From Megaustenia siamemsis (lineage: Eukaryota; Mollusca; Gastropoda; Stylommatophora; Ariophantidae): a stretch of DNA of 64,000 nt. Below are positions 13,401-25,400 of this stretch, one piece after another; position 1 is the first letter of the stretch, and each line of letters opens with the position of its first letter. The DNA is taken from contig JAVIAB010000073.1 of the NCBI GenBank assembly GCA_032433765.1, positions 70,755,959 to 70,819,958 on the forward strand, written 5' to 3'. The translations under genes and the position numbers were made by a program. Below the pieces are notes generated by a model. It ran no database searches and was not told the DNA's origin. It saw nothing but the letters and a program-made list of their open reading frames with translations.

Positions 13401-16400
13401 GATAATTATTTCCTTTTTATTTTGTCAGCTGTGTCTTTGTCAAGCCAGGCTGAAGCCTACACTATAGGGATTGACTTTAATTCCTCAGTGATTTCTTATA
13501 ACTACTGTTTTTGTAATCAAGAGCCATAAACAAACGCTACGAAAACGTCAGATTAAGAGGAAGACCGAGAAAGAGATGGATAAAGGGAATACTAGAGTCA
13601 CTAGGAGGAATAACATCAGAAGAGGCCAACAGAAGAGCAAAGAATCGCAGATTGTTTCTCCCCTCGACGCCAACGGCAACAGAGGAAGAATAGAAGAAGA
13701 AGAAAACTGTTTTTGTAATAATAATAATAATACTGCAAAGTATTATTTTATATTGTATATGTATTTAATTTTTTTGTTTTGTGTCATTTGCTTGTCCTGA
13801 AAAGATCTTTGCCTTTTTGTAAATTAGGAATTGTTTTTGTAGTAATTTTTTAAATTTTAATTGCAAAGATTTAACAATATAAATTAAAAAAAAAATAATT
13901 TACTCTCTCCACTGTTGATTGGTTTAAAGTTCTCAAAATATCTATTTATAAACAAAATAATCATGTCTCCACTCTACTGGATGAATTAAAGACATTGATT
14001 GATTTAAAGATCACACAATAATTGGTTTAAAAATTATTTTACGTTTCTACTCAGTTGAATGAAAGAGATATAGTTAATGATTTAAACATTTAACGTTTTA
14101 GAAAATCATTTTATTTTTATATCCTGTTGAATGAAATGAAAACATTGAATGATTTAAATATCTAACAATAACTGTAAAAACACAAATCTCTATATCTTCA
14201 CTCTGTTCAATGATTTACAGAAAATCAGTGGTAGCACAATTCCAAGTGTGATCCAGCCCATGACAACAGATGAGAATCCTCCAACATACTACAACTGCAA
14301 CAAGTTTGTCAAGGGCTTTCAGAACATTGTTGACTCATACGGTATTGCCAGTTATGGTGAAGTCAATCCAGGTACTGACCAATTATGAAACCTGATTTTT
14401 CTGTAGTTTATATTTGACTGGTTGTTTGGTGATTGATCCAGCAGCTCTTAAACCCCTATCTTTTGGCTCACTGCTGTATAGTATAGTATATATGCTGGTT
14501 TTCATGAGTTGTTGTTTTCTTCATATTATAGAGTTTAACAGGCCTTGAAAGAGGAATAGAGTGTACCATCTGTCAGACCTTTAAGTGTAACAGTAGGGGG
14601 AATGTGTAACTATAACATGAGTGAATGATTTAGGAAAACGTGGACATTTCACGGGGAGTGAGTGAGAGAAAGAATCAGCTTAGTTAGAATAACGAATTCT
14701 CTGGATTTTGAGAGAGTTCAGTGGGAGGAGAAGAGGATGTAAGAAGGTTGGGGGTTAGCGGAAGATGGAAGATATAGTCGAATCACAAGGTTAGTTGGAC
14801 AGTTGAAGTCTTAATGTGAGCAAGGAGCTCGCTAACTCATTCAGCTTTAGTTGGAAAGCTGAGTATTTTTCATATTCATTATGTGTGAGCAAGGAGATCG
14901 CTAACTGATTCAGCTTTAGTTGAAAAGCTGAGTATTTTTCATATTCATTATGTGTGAGCAAGGAGATCGCTAACTGATTCAGCTTTAGTTGAAAAGCTGA
15001 GTATTTTTCATATTCATTATGTGTGAGCAAGGAGATCGCTAACTGATTCAGCTTTACTTGAAAAGCTGAGTATTTTTCATATTCATTATGTGTGAGCAAG
15101 GAGATCGCTAACTGATTCAGCTTTAATTGGAAAGCTGAGTATTTTTCATATTCATTATGTGTGAGCAAGGAGATCGCTAACTGATTCAGCTTTAGTTGAA
15201 AAGCTGAGATTTTTCATATTCATTATGTGTGAGCAAGGAGATCGCTGACGGATTCAGCTTTAGTTGGAAAGCTGAGTATTTTTCATATTCATTATGTGTG
15301 AGCAAGGAGATCGCTGACGGATTCAGCTTTAGTTGGAAAGCTGAGTATTTTTCATATTCATTATGTGTGAGCAAGGAGATCGCTGACGGATTCAGCATTA
15401 GTTGGAAAGCTGAGTATTTTTCATATTCATTATGTGTGAGCAAGGAGATCGCTGACGGATTCAGCTTTAGTTGAAAAGCTGAGTATTTTTCATATTCATT
15501 ATGTGTGAGCAAGGAGATCGCTAACTGATTCAGCTTTAGTTGGAAAGCTGAGTATTTTTCATATTCATTATGTGTGAGCAAGGAGATCGCTAACTGATTC
15601 AGCTTTAGTTGGAAAGCTGAGTATTTTTCATATTCATTATGTGTGAGCAAGGAAATCGCTGACGGATTCAGCTTTAGTTGAAAAGCTGAGTATTTTTCAT
15701 ATTCATTATGTGTGAGTAAGGAGATCGCTGACGGATTCAGCTTTAGTTGAAAAGCTGAGTATTTTTCATATTCATTATGTGTGAGCAAGGAGATCGCTGA
15801 CGGATTCAGTTTTAGTTGGAAAGCTGAGTATTTTTCATATTCATTATATGTGAGCAAGGAGATCGCTGACAGATTCAGATTTAGTTAAAAAGCTGAGTAT
15901 TTTTCATATTCATTATGTGTGAGCAAGGAGATCGCTAGCTGATTCAGCTTCAGTGGAAGAGCTGAATATTTTCATGTTAATTATGTTTGAGCCAGAGTTC
16001 AGCCTTTGATTAGTGTTAGTTGGACAGTGGAAGTCTTAATGTGAGGATGTGTGAGCAAGGAGCTCGCTAACTGATTCAGCTTTGGTTGAAAAGCTGAGTA
16101 TTTTTCATATTCATTATGCATGAGCAAGGAGATCGCTGACTGGTGCAGCTTTAGTGGAGAACTGAATATTTCATATAAATTATGTGTGAGCCAGAGTTCA
16201 GTCTTGTGGTTAAAATCAAGACAGTTAGGATGTTTACATAAGGGATAGAGTTTGAGTTATACAGTAAGAGGAGTTGTTTCAGTGTGATCCATGGGAGTGC
16301 TAGAATGGATGAGGCACAAGTGTAATGAATGGTGCCTATACTATATTTAATGTGTGTGAGCAGCCAAACGCTGAGTGAGTCTCTGGTTTTGTCCACTTTG

Positions 16401-19400
16401 TGGTGTTACTGGTCAGATGAACTGTGAATAAACTCAGTCCTATTTTATGAGTGAACAATTTTGGTTCAGTCATTTCATCAGTGTTTGTGGTTATGATCGT
16501 TATGGTGAAGAACGAACAGTAGGGTTGCAGAGAAGTCTGGGGTCTGAACGTCTGCATGGCCGTCCATCGGTGAAACAGTGCAAAGGACCGCTATATGGAG
16601 ATCACAAGGGGAAGCTCAGCATTAGTTTCCTTGTAATGTGGTGTTCTCCCCGTTAATACCTTTTACCCTTCACGCCACTGGAAGCTGGAACTATGTCAGG
16701 CAGGAAGCTCGTTGGGATGTGAGCCTCTCCGTGGCCCTGACACGATGCCTGGTATATCAGCCTACCTGCCTAGCATATCAGATGACTGCCCCAGACAGTG
16801 GCCACGCTGGGTTCTCTGCTCTTGGATTCCTCCCTTGGCCTGTGATCGATTCCTGGTAGCCTCCGCGTTGTACTACTGTGGATTATGACAACCCCAGCAT
16901 CCGTTCATCGCTAGGGACAAACAACACAACTAACAATTTATAATGCATGTACTCAACACCAGTGAAAAAGTTCACACTCCTGAGTTTGTTCAACATAAGG
17001 ACCAACTCCGATAGCCAGTCCAAATTCACAACAGCAAAAGTCCATTCATCCACAACATCAATAATGTTGCCTCATGACTCATACAGGCACATGAGGGTCA
17101 GCCGCTCACATGCTACACAGTCTCGTAATGATTGCAATTATTAATTTCACAATAATGTCACTTTCAGGCTTATGCTACGCCTGCTAATTGTGAGAACACC
17201 CATATTCTATAAAGTCTCTCCACAGAACTGCAATTACTAAATTCATCATAATGTCACTTTCAGGCTTATGCTACGCCTGCTAATTGTGAGAACACCCACA
17301 TTTTACAAAGTCTCTTCACAGAACTGCAATTCCTAAATTCCTAATATTGAGTTATTTGCGGGTCATCATCATTGCACTCCGAACATGTCCATAGGTGCTC
17401 AGATCCCCTCCTCAGCAATTCCCTCAGTGTCCAGCGACTGACGATTCAAGTTCTATGTTGGTTGATAAGTCTTCTTACATGGCCACTAAGTTTCTCATAT
17501 CTGGCTGTGCCCATCTTAACTCCCATTTCCATCATCCGAAGAAGTGACGTAGATCTGTGTTTGTCGAAGTCCTGTGCTCTTCCCAAATCTCGGATGATGT
17601 CCGCCCGATCCATTGGTTGCCCGTCCCCAACGACAGTGCAGCTAGCCAACCTGTTCGCTCTTTTGTTTCCTCGTACTCCCGCATGTCCAGGGACATAGAC
17701 AAAGGTGACCTTACGTATTTTGGATTTCTGCAATGACTCTTCCCAATGCATGCATACAGAGCCCGCCTCCACTTTTTTAATCATGCTCATCGAATCACTC
17801 AGTATACATGCGTGGGTGTAGTCTTGTGACTCTAACCATTTGAATTCCTTGGTCACTGCCATCGCCTCCATTGTCATGCTACTCGTGGTCATGGCGTATG
17901 CACCACTGTCTTGCTTGACTATTCTGCCTGCCGAGCGTGCTGTAAATGCCCATGCGCTTCTTTGGTGTCATATTACAGATCTGTCTGTATAGATGACTGC
18001 ATCTTTCTCATCGGTGTTATCGCAGATGAGACCGTTGACCTCAGCATTAACCACGACTGGGTTCTGTTCCCTACTTTTCCTGTCGAGTGTGACAATACAC
18101 GAGAAAGTCCCCTTGAATGACATAGGCACCGGTATCCACTCCTCAACAACGCTGATATTGGTAAGCCCACAGACCTGTTTGATGACATCTTCTGCTCGGC
18201 CCACCCGTGATTTGCCTCTTTTTAGCCTGGCACCTTTCACTGTGTTTAGCACGTGGTGCAACGGATGCTCTGTATCTGTACAAATCTTCAGGTATGCTCG
18301 TGCTCTCCAGATCTTGATTCTGTCATCCATGGTTGGAAAGTCAAGAAGATACCTCATTGCTACACAGGGAGTGTCCCTCGTACATCCCAGGATAATGCGC
18401 ATGGCTTCATTTTGTATTTTCTCCAGCCTATCAATTTGAGTCGTACTGATAGTAAGAATTGCTAGGGCATACTCGATTGGTGCGAGGACTAATCCCTGGA
18501 ACAGAAGAGTAAGTAGCCTCTGCTCGATGTTGGCAGCTGCCATGACCTTCAAGCCGGGTAATCCTTTGCGGGATTTTGTTATCACATGGTCGACGTGGTC
18601 CCGAAAACACAGGCTGCAATCAAACTTAACTCCGAGGTATGTCATCAACTTGTCCCTGGTCACTTCATCAGCTCCCATTCGTACTACCAGTGTGGTCGTA
18701 TTAACGATATGATTGTTAAGGGAGAACCATGAAACAGATGCTTTATTAGGATTAACCAAAGCACCTGAAACCCCACACCAGGAAGAAATGCGATCGAGTT
18801 CGTTTTGCATTGTGGAGGCGATTCCCCGTCTGTCTCTTCCCTGTCGATATACCAGAATATCATCAGCAAAAGTCAGTTTTTTGGAGGGGAAGAACTACAA
18901 TAGTTCTTCCCCTCCGATCCAGCTGTTGTTCCGTGATTTTTATTGTGTACACGTTAAATAGAACTGGTGACAATGGTGAGCCTTGTGGCAGCCCTGGACA
19001 AATGGATGTTGGCTCGGAAGACCAACTTCCACATCTGAGTATCACCTTCCTCTGAAACAGTGCCGCGGCGATCCATCTAATGAGGAAGGGTGCACCGCCA
19101 GTTTGAGGATCATATGCATGAGATATTCAAATGGTACCCTGTTGTATGCATCCTCCAGATCTATAGCAGCAGCACATGTCTCCTCTCGTCTGTGGAAGCC
19201 TTCGAAGACGTCATAGGCAAAGACTGCCGCATTGAGCCATGTCTCTTTGTTATATCTATAACCTCAGAGTGTGGGTGGGAATACGCGTTTCTGTTCAAGG
19301 TGACAGGTGAGTACACGGGCAACTATTTTCTACAGCAGCATGCCCGCAGTGTTCTGCATTGTGATGATTCTGTAGGCACTGATCTGAGAATGGTCCTTGT

Positions 19401-22400
19401 TTGGCTTCGGTAGCGGTAGTAAGTAGCTGTGTAGCCACTCCTCCTTAATCTGGCCATTCCGAATACTTGCATTAAACTCATTGGCCAGTTTTGTCAAGTC
19501 GTCGTCAGCTAAATCGCCTATATCATCGTACCGAACACCATCTGGACCAGGAGCAGTATTGTGTGACCTTCTAAGTGTCGTGCGAATGGTATCGGTTGTG
19601 ATTGTGAGATCTTCTTCCAGCCCTACATCCTTACACAATTTTGATAGTGATTCCCATATCCTCATTCTTACAGCCTCATTTCTTTGGTCCGTCTGCTCAA
19701 TGTAGCGGGCAAGCAGGGCCTTCCCTTTGCTCTCATCAGATTTGTGCCATATCCGGCCTATGCTCTGAAAGTCTGGTATGCCTCTGTGTCGTGTTGTGCC
19801 ATTCATGCTTTGATGAAGGCGCCGGATTGTGGCGAGCGATTTTTCTGAGCACACTTTTTTACAGAAGTCATCCCATTTGGCATCCTTAGCCTGCTTAGCG
19901 CATAGTTTAAAGTGCATCATTTTTTGGTCGACCTCTAATTTCAGACACTTCAAGAGCTCAGGTTGTGTTCTTCCATTCCTTCTGGCTTTCTGCCATGTCT
20001 TGGCCGTTTGTCTCTTGCTCCACCAAGCTTCCTCTATGATCTACCAGGGTGGCTGCGTCCATCTCTCCTGCCTCCTACGATGGGCACTCTGTTTCCTATG
20101 TCTGATTTTGCTAATGACGTCCTGGTCTGTTTTCTCGTAGTTGAATGTGTGGAACTTTCTTTTCCACCTTCCATTTCTGCTTTTCTCAATTAGGAGGACA
20201 CATGGATAGTGATCACTTCCGTGGAACCTCAGTGCACTCCGCCTGCAAACCGGTGCGAAGGTGGAAGACACCAGTGCCAGGTCTATGACACTATCAGAGT
20301 CCCCTGTTCGAGTGGTCATTCTTCGAACTCAAAGAGATTCTGCAATTGTTGTGTGTTCACCTTCCCATTACAGGCGTACACATTAACAATCACGAAATGA
20401 ACTGGGGTCTGCACCCTAACCGCATGTACCTGCAAATCTGCATTGTTCCACGCAGACATATCAACCTCAGCTGCCACCATATTGTTGCGTACAAGGATGG
20501 CCTGCCTAAGGTGTCGCCTATTGTAAAAACAATGAAAGCCAGGAGTACTTACTGCCCTGTCACCAAGAAGGTTTTCTTGTAAAATCATTATATCGGCGCC
20601 GCACAGTAGCTTATCAAGAATGGGCCGTCATTGATTTATGGACCCACAATTCCAATAAGTAATGCGCACATACTTTAGGCCTAGCCTCTCACACTTTGAT
20701 TTTTTAATGCCACTACACTTGCCCGGTCGTGTTTTCCTTCTTCGATGATGTCGTTGGGCTGCATCTGAATACATAAACTTACCGTCGTCATAGATGATTT
20801 TGTCGCTGAATGTCGATGCTGTGGGTGGACTAGACTTACGTGCACTTACTCAGTTGCACAGTCGTTAACCCATTTCCACGTTATAAACTGGCCAACTCCA
20901 GTAAATGGCTCGGCAGCACGCGGATACACTGTGAGCCTTTCACAAATTAAATGAATTACGTGTCCTTGATGACAGACCTGCGTAAACAAACCGCCATTTT
21001 TTACGCGTTCAGTAGTGCAATCAACAACAAGGATGAGTATAAGTGATTAAATAAGGAAATTGTAACAAAATACAATGAATCAAAAAAAGCAAAGTGATTT
21101 ACATCAAATAGAAAGCGCGCACAATCACACGATCCCTTAAAATATCAATAAAACAAACAAATAAACAGAAAAGTTCACTGGTATTCAGCACTTACCTGAG
21201 TCCTCTGAAGAAACCAGTGAACAAGGCTCCATATTCCCCAGAAGTCCCTAATAATGTCACTTTATGGCTTATGCTAAGCCTACTAATTCTATAGTCTCTT
21301 CACAGAACTGCAATTACTAAACTCATAATGTCACTTATGGCTTACTTATGCTTAGTCTGCTAATTGTGAGAACACCCACATTCTACAAAGTCTCTGCACA
21401 GAACGACAATTTCTAAATTCATAACAATGTCTATGCTAACTAACTTTCTGAATTTCCACTAGGCGCTCCCATGGCCCCTTGATTCTAGTGCTACTTCCAC
21501 TATCTACTCTATCCTCCTGGAATAAATCTCACTATCTTGATGGCCACACATCCGACTAACCTGCCAACCAATGTTCGAAAATCCACCCTCCTTGTTTCCA
21601 GTACCAGCTGTAGTAGCTCAAGACACACAGCTGTCTGGAGTGAACCATCGCACTATATCCAATGAAAACTAATTTAACCTATCCTTTGTTTAACTTAACT
21701 CTCTCCGCCTCGTTTCTAAATCTCGTGCTCCACGACGTGTTCACTCCTCTCAACTTCCAAGTGGACTTCCCCTAATTTTATGCTACTCATCTCTCATTAT
21801 CTCCCTTTGTTTATTATCCCACTCCACACTTGTCTTCATACAATTTATCACTGCTATACCCTGCTTCATCCTGACCAGTCTTGAGCTGCTGTTCCATCAA
21901 GTAAGAAGCAGTCAGAAAGTGACGCAAATCACGAGTCCATCCTTCCAGCAAGGCTGTCAGAGGGAGGAGGCCGACAGTCAGTGTAGCCAGCGACCAGCGT
22001 CAACACGAACATTGATTGGTGTCCAGTGGGGAGCGGGGCTCGTCACTAACAACGTTATCATTAGTTTATGTCATCAGTGTGTGTTGACTAAATAAAGGCA
22101 CAGTGGCAAGTGCAAAGGGAAAGGATACACAAAGAGGAAAAGAGTGTACCATTTAACAGGCCTTGAATGAGGAATAGAGTGTACCATCTGTCAGACCTTC
22201 AAGGAGGAATAGAGTGTACCATTTAATAGGGCTTGAAGTGAGGAATAGAATGTACCATTTGTCAGTCCTTCAAGGATAGAGTGTACCATCTGTGAGACCT
22301 TCAAGGAGGAATAGCATACCATCTTCAGGCCTTCAAGGAGAAATAGAATGTACCATCTTTGAGACCTAGAAGGAAGAATAGAGTGTATCATCTGTCAGAC

Positions 22401-25400
22401 TGTCAGGGAGGAATAATGTACCATCTTCAGGCCTTCAAGTAGGAATAAAATGTACCATTTATCAGACCTTCAAGAAGGAATTGCCTTCAGAACATCACCA
22501 TATGTTAAGCATAAAAAAAAGGATGAAACATCAGAATGTGTATACAATTTATACTCTGGAGTTGTTTTGATTGAATTTTGCTCAGGTGACTATTAAACTG
22601 TATTTGTTAAGCACAGTCCGAAATATGTAAGCATAGCAAAACGTAAATCAGAGTGATATTACTTCTACATGCTTGAATGCCTTGTGTGTACATGTTTGAA
22701 TATGCACTCATTTAATTCTCATTTTAACCTACTGGTTTTTATACATTTACTTTAGGGATCATGTTCTATTTTGATACCCTCTTGTATCACACATCTGTAA
22801 TACATAAGTAAAAAAAAGAAAAATTCAATTCCTATCTATATTAACCCATTCTGAACCACTAACCGACACAAAGGCTCCAGACTTCTGGTATATGGTGGAT
22901 AGGTGGTGGGAACATGAAAGATGTTCCTTGTTGCAGTTTCCTCATATTCCAAGTCCGGCTCGTTGCAGGAGCTACTTAGTTAAGTGCTCTGTGCACACCG
23001 TGAGCTGTGTGTCTCATCCGTTTTGATCATGTTTCGATATTCCAATTGTTTATGATGAATATTGATATCATGTGACAGGGAACAGTTGGCTGTGTTCACT
23101 TTTTGCGCAGTTTTGCCTTATGCCTTATGTCTTTTTTGGCGTGTGCTGAGACTGCAACGATGGGGACTACAGTTACCTTTCTTTGTTTGTGAGATGAGAT
23201 ATTAATTCGTTTGCAGTGATACCGGGTCCTTCCATAACCAAATAACAAAGGCTCCATTTAAGAAGGTACTACTGGACTAAAACCAATACATCGGCTCGGA
23301 CCGAGTACGGTTGAATATTTTAAAGTAAAGTAGCGATTCTGTATAAATATTCACCAGTACTTGTAATTGATATCTAGAAGCTTCATAATTACTTCCCTCA
23401 ATTACCACATGGTGTTGCCTAACCTGACATTATTTTATTGTTTGTTGTTGAGCCTGACATTATTTTATTGTTTGTTGCTGAGCCTGGCATTATTTTATTG
23501 TTTGTTGTTGAGCCTGACATTATTTTATTGTTTGTTGTTGAGCCTGACATTATTTTATTGTTTGTTGCTGAGCCTGGCATTATTTTATTGTTTGTTGTTG
23601 AGCCTGACATTATTTTATTGTTTGTTGTTGAGCCTGACATTATTTTATTGTTTGTTGAGCCTGACATTATTTTATTGTTTGTTGTTGAGCCTGACATTAT
23701 TTTATTGTTTGTTGTTGAGCCTGACATTATTTTATTGTTTGTTTCTGAGCCTGACATTATTTTATTGTTTGTTGTTGAGCCTGACATTATTTTATTGTTT
23801 GTTGTTGAGCCTGACATTATTTTATTGTTTGTTGTTGAGCCTGACATTATTTTATTGTTTGTTGAGCCTGACATTATTTTATTGTTTGTTGTTGAGCCTG
23901 ACATTATTTTATTGTTTGTTGTTGAGCCTGACATTATTTTATTGTTTGTTTCTAAGCCTGACATTATTTTATTGTTTGTTGTTGAGCCTGACATTATTTT
24001 ATTGTTTGTTGTTGAGCCTGACATTATTTTATTGTTTGTTTCTTAGCCTGACGTTATTTTATTGTTTGTTTCTTAGCCTGACGTTATTTTATTGTTTGTT
24101 TCTTAGCCTGACGTTATTTTATTGTTTGTTTCTGAGCCTGACATTATTTTATTGTTTGTTGTTGAGCCTGACATTATTTTATTGTTTGTTTCTGAGCCTG
24201 ACATTATTTTATTGTTTGTTTCTGAGCCTGACATTATTTTATTGTTTGTTTCTGAGCCTGACATTATTTATTGTTTGTTGCCGAGCCTGACTTTATTTTA
24301 TTCTTTGTTGTTGAGCCTAGCATATTCTTAGTTGTACATTTTATCTCTTTTAGCTCCCTACACCATTATCACCTTCCCATTCCTGTTTGCTGTTATGTTT
24401 GGTGATGCTGGCCATGGATTCATCATGTTTCTCTTTGGCCTCTTCATGGTTTTGAAGGAAAAGACCATTTCTGCTCAGAGAATCAGTAATGAGGTTAGGC
24501 ATAATTTATTGTGTTTTTGTCTTTACCTTTTGTCACTATCGATAAAAAAATGATTATCCATTAACAAGTTTTAGTGACAATGGAACTTGAAAATAAAAAG
24601 TTGCAATTGAGAAATTAATACTTCGCATTTCTTACCCATTTCAGATATTCAATAATTATTTTTGTCTATTTTATTGTGATAAGTAATTACTTTGATTGGT
24701 GATAGTTTGTTCTTCTTTCAGTTTAGAAAATGTAAGCTTTCAAAGTTATTGTTTTAAGTTGTAATATTATTTGTATTACAGATTGCAAACACATTTTTTG
24801 GAGGCAGGTACATTATTATGCTGATGGGTCTGTTTTCTATCTATACTGGAGTCATCTACAATGATGCCTTCTCTAGATCTTTCAATATATTTGGTACTCA
24901 GTGGGACCTAACAAGCGTAACGTATGTTCTTGTTTTTTTTTTTAAAAATCTAAATCTTGCTTGAATATTAATTTTTTATATTTGTTTATAATTTAGCTTT
25001 TACTCAGTAGTAAAAAATGTTGAAGGTTCCCCTCCATGACTTGCCAGGCAAAATTGTGAATATCGTGTTAGTGCCATATTTTTCTATGACCACTGCACAT
25101 TTTTGGTTGATGTGGTCGGTATCATGTCAGGCCATCTGGCCTACTTATTCAGTAGTAATAAATGTTAAAAACTATATGTAATATTTAAAAAGTACTTTGT
25201 ATGCAGTCGAATAAATTAAAGACTAGGTACAGATAGTACAAATTTTAAAAAACCACAGAAAGTGAATGTATTGCAAACTAAAAAGGAAAAATGCTAACAG
25301 ACAACAAAGATATAATCAATAGATGGCAGGAATAAGTAACAAAATTATTTTATGATGAAAGGGAAAAGAAACCAACTATAAATTGTATGCCAGGCTATAA

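Larger units (their letters stand above)
14586..22131. mobile_element. composite insertion with TG...CA ends, containing a 69-bp satellite and LINE-C
   Basis: Left end TGTAACAGTAGGGGGAATGTG-like (14586), right end GGAAAGGATACACA (22131), AAG on both sides (14583-14585, 22132-22134). The left end resembles the minus-strand end of the 2404-3644 element (TGTAGCAGTGGG). The inside holds the 69-bp array, an AATAAA-containing block (16428-16440), about 90-bp repeats (17150-17345, 21247-21430) and LINE-C. An LTR-type element is suspected, but I could not find matching terminal repeats. Confidence 0.45.
14541..22490. repeat. about 40-bp minisatellite split by a 7.5-kb insertion (14586-22131)
   Basis: One unit, AACAGGCCTTGAAAGAGGAA then TAGAGTGTACCATCTGTCAG, lies at 14534-14585. 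The remaining diverged units (AGGAATAGAGTGTACCATCT, with CAGACCTTCAAGG) lie at 22135-22490. If 14586-22131 is removed the reading becomes ...CCTTTAAGAGGAAAAGAGTGTACC, which restores the repeat register. Confidence 0.75.

Noticed and set aside
14791..15857. Minus-strand 125- and 221-codon frames ([17 protein letters not shown] units)
   Set aside because: 69-bp satellite within an inserted repeat; no splice or promoter context.
17372..20582. Many plus-strand open frames over this stretch
   Set aside because: They are antisense to LINE-C, whose RT, endonuclease and RNase H motifs on the minus strand account for the open sequence.
23367..24331. Hydrophobic 200-307-codon frames resembling a membrane protein ([10 protein letters not shown] units)
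   Set aside because: Artefact of the 30-bp repeat inside intron 6; hydrophobicity follows from the T-rich unit.
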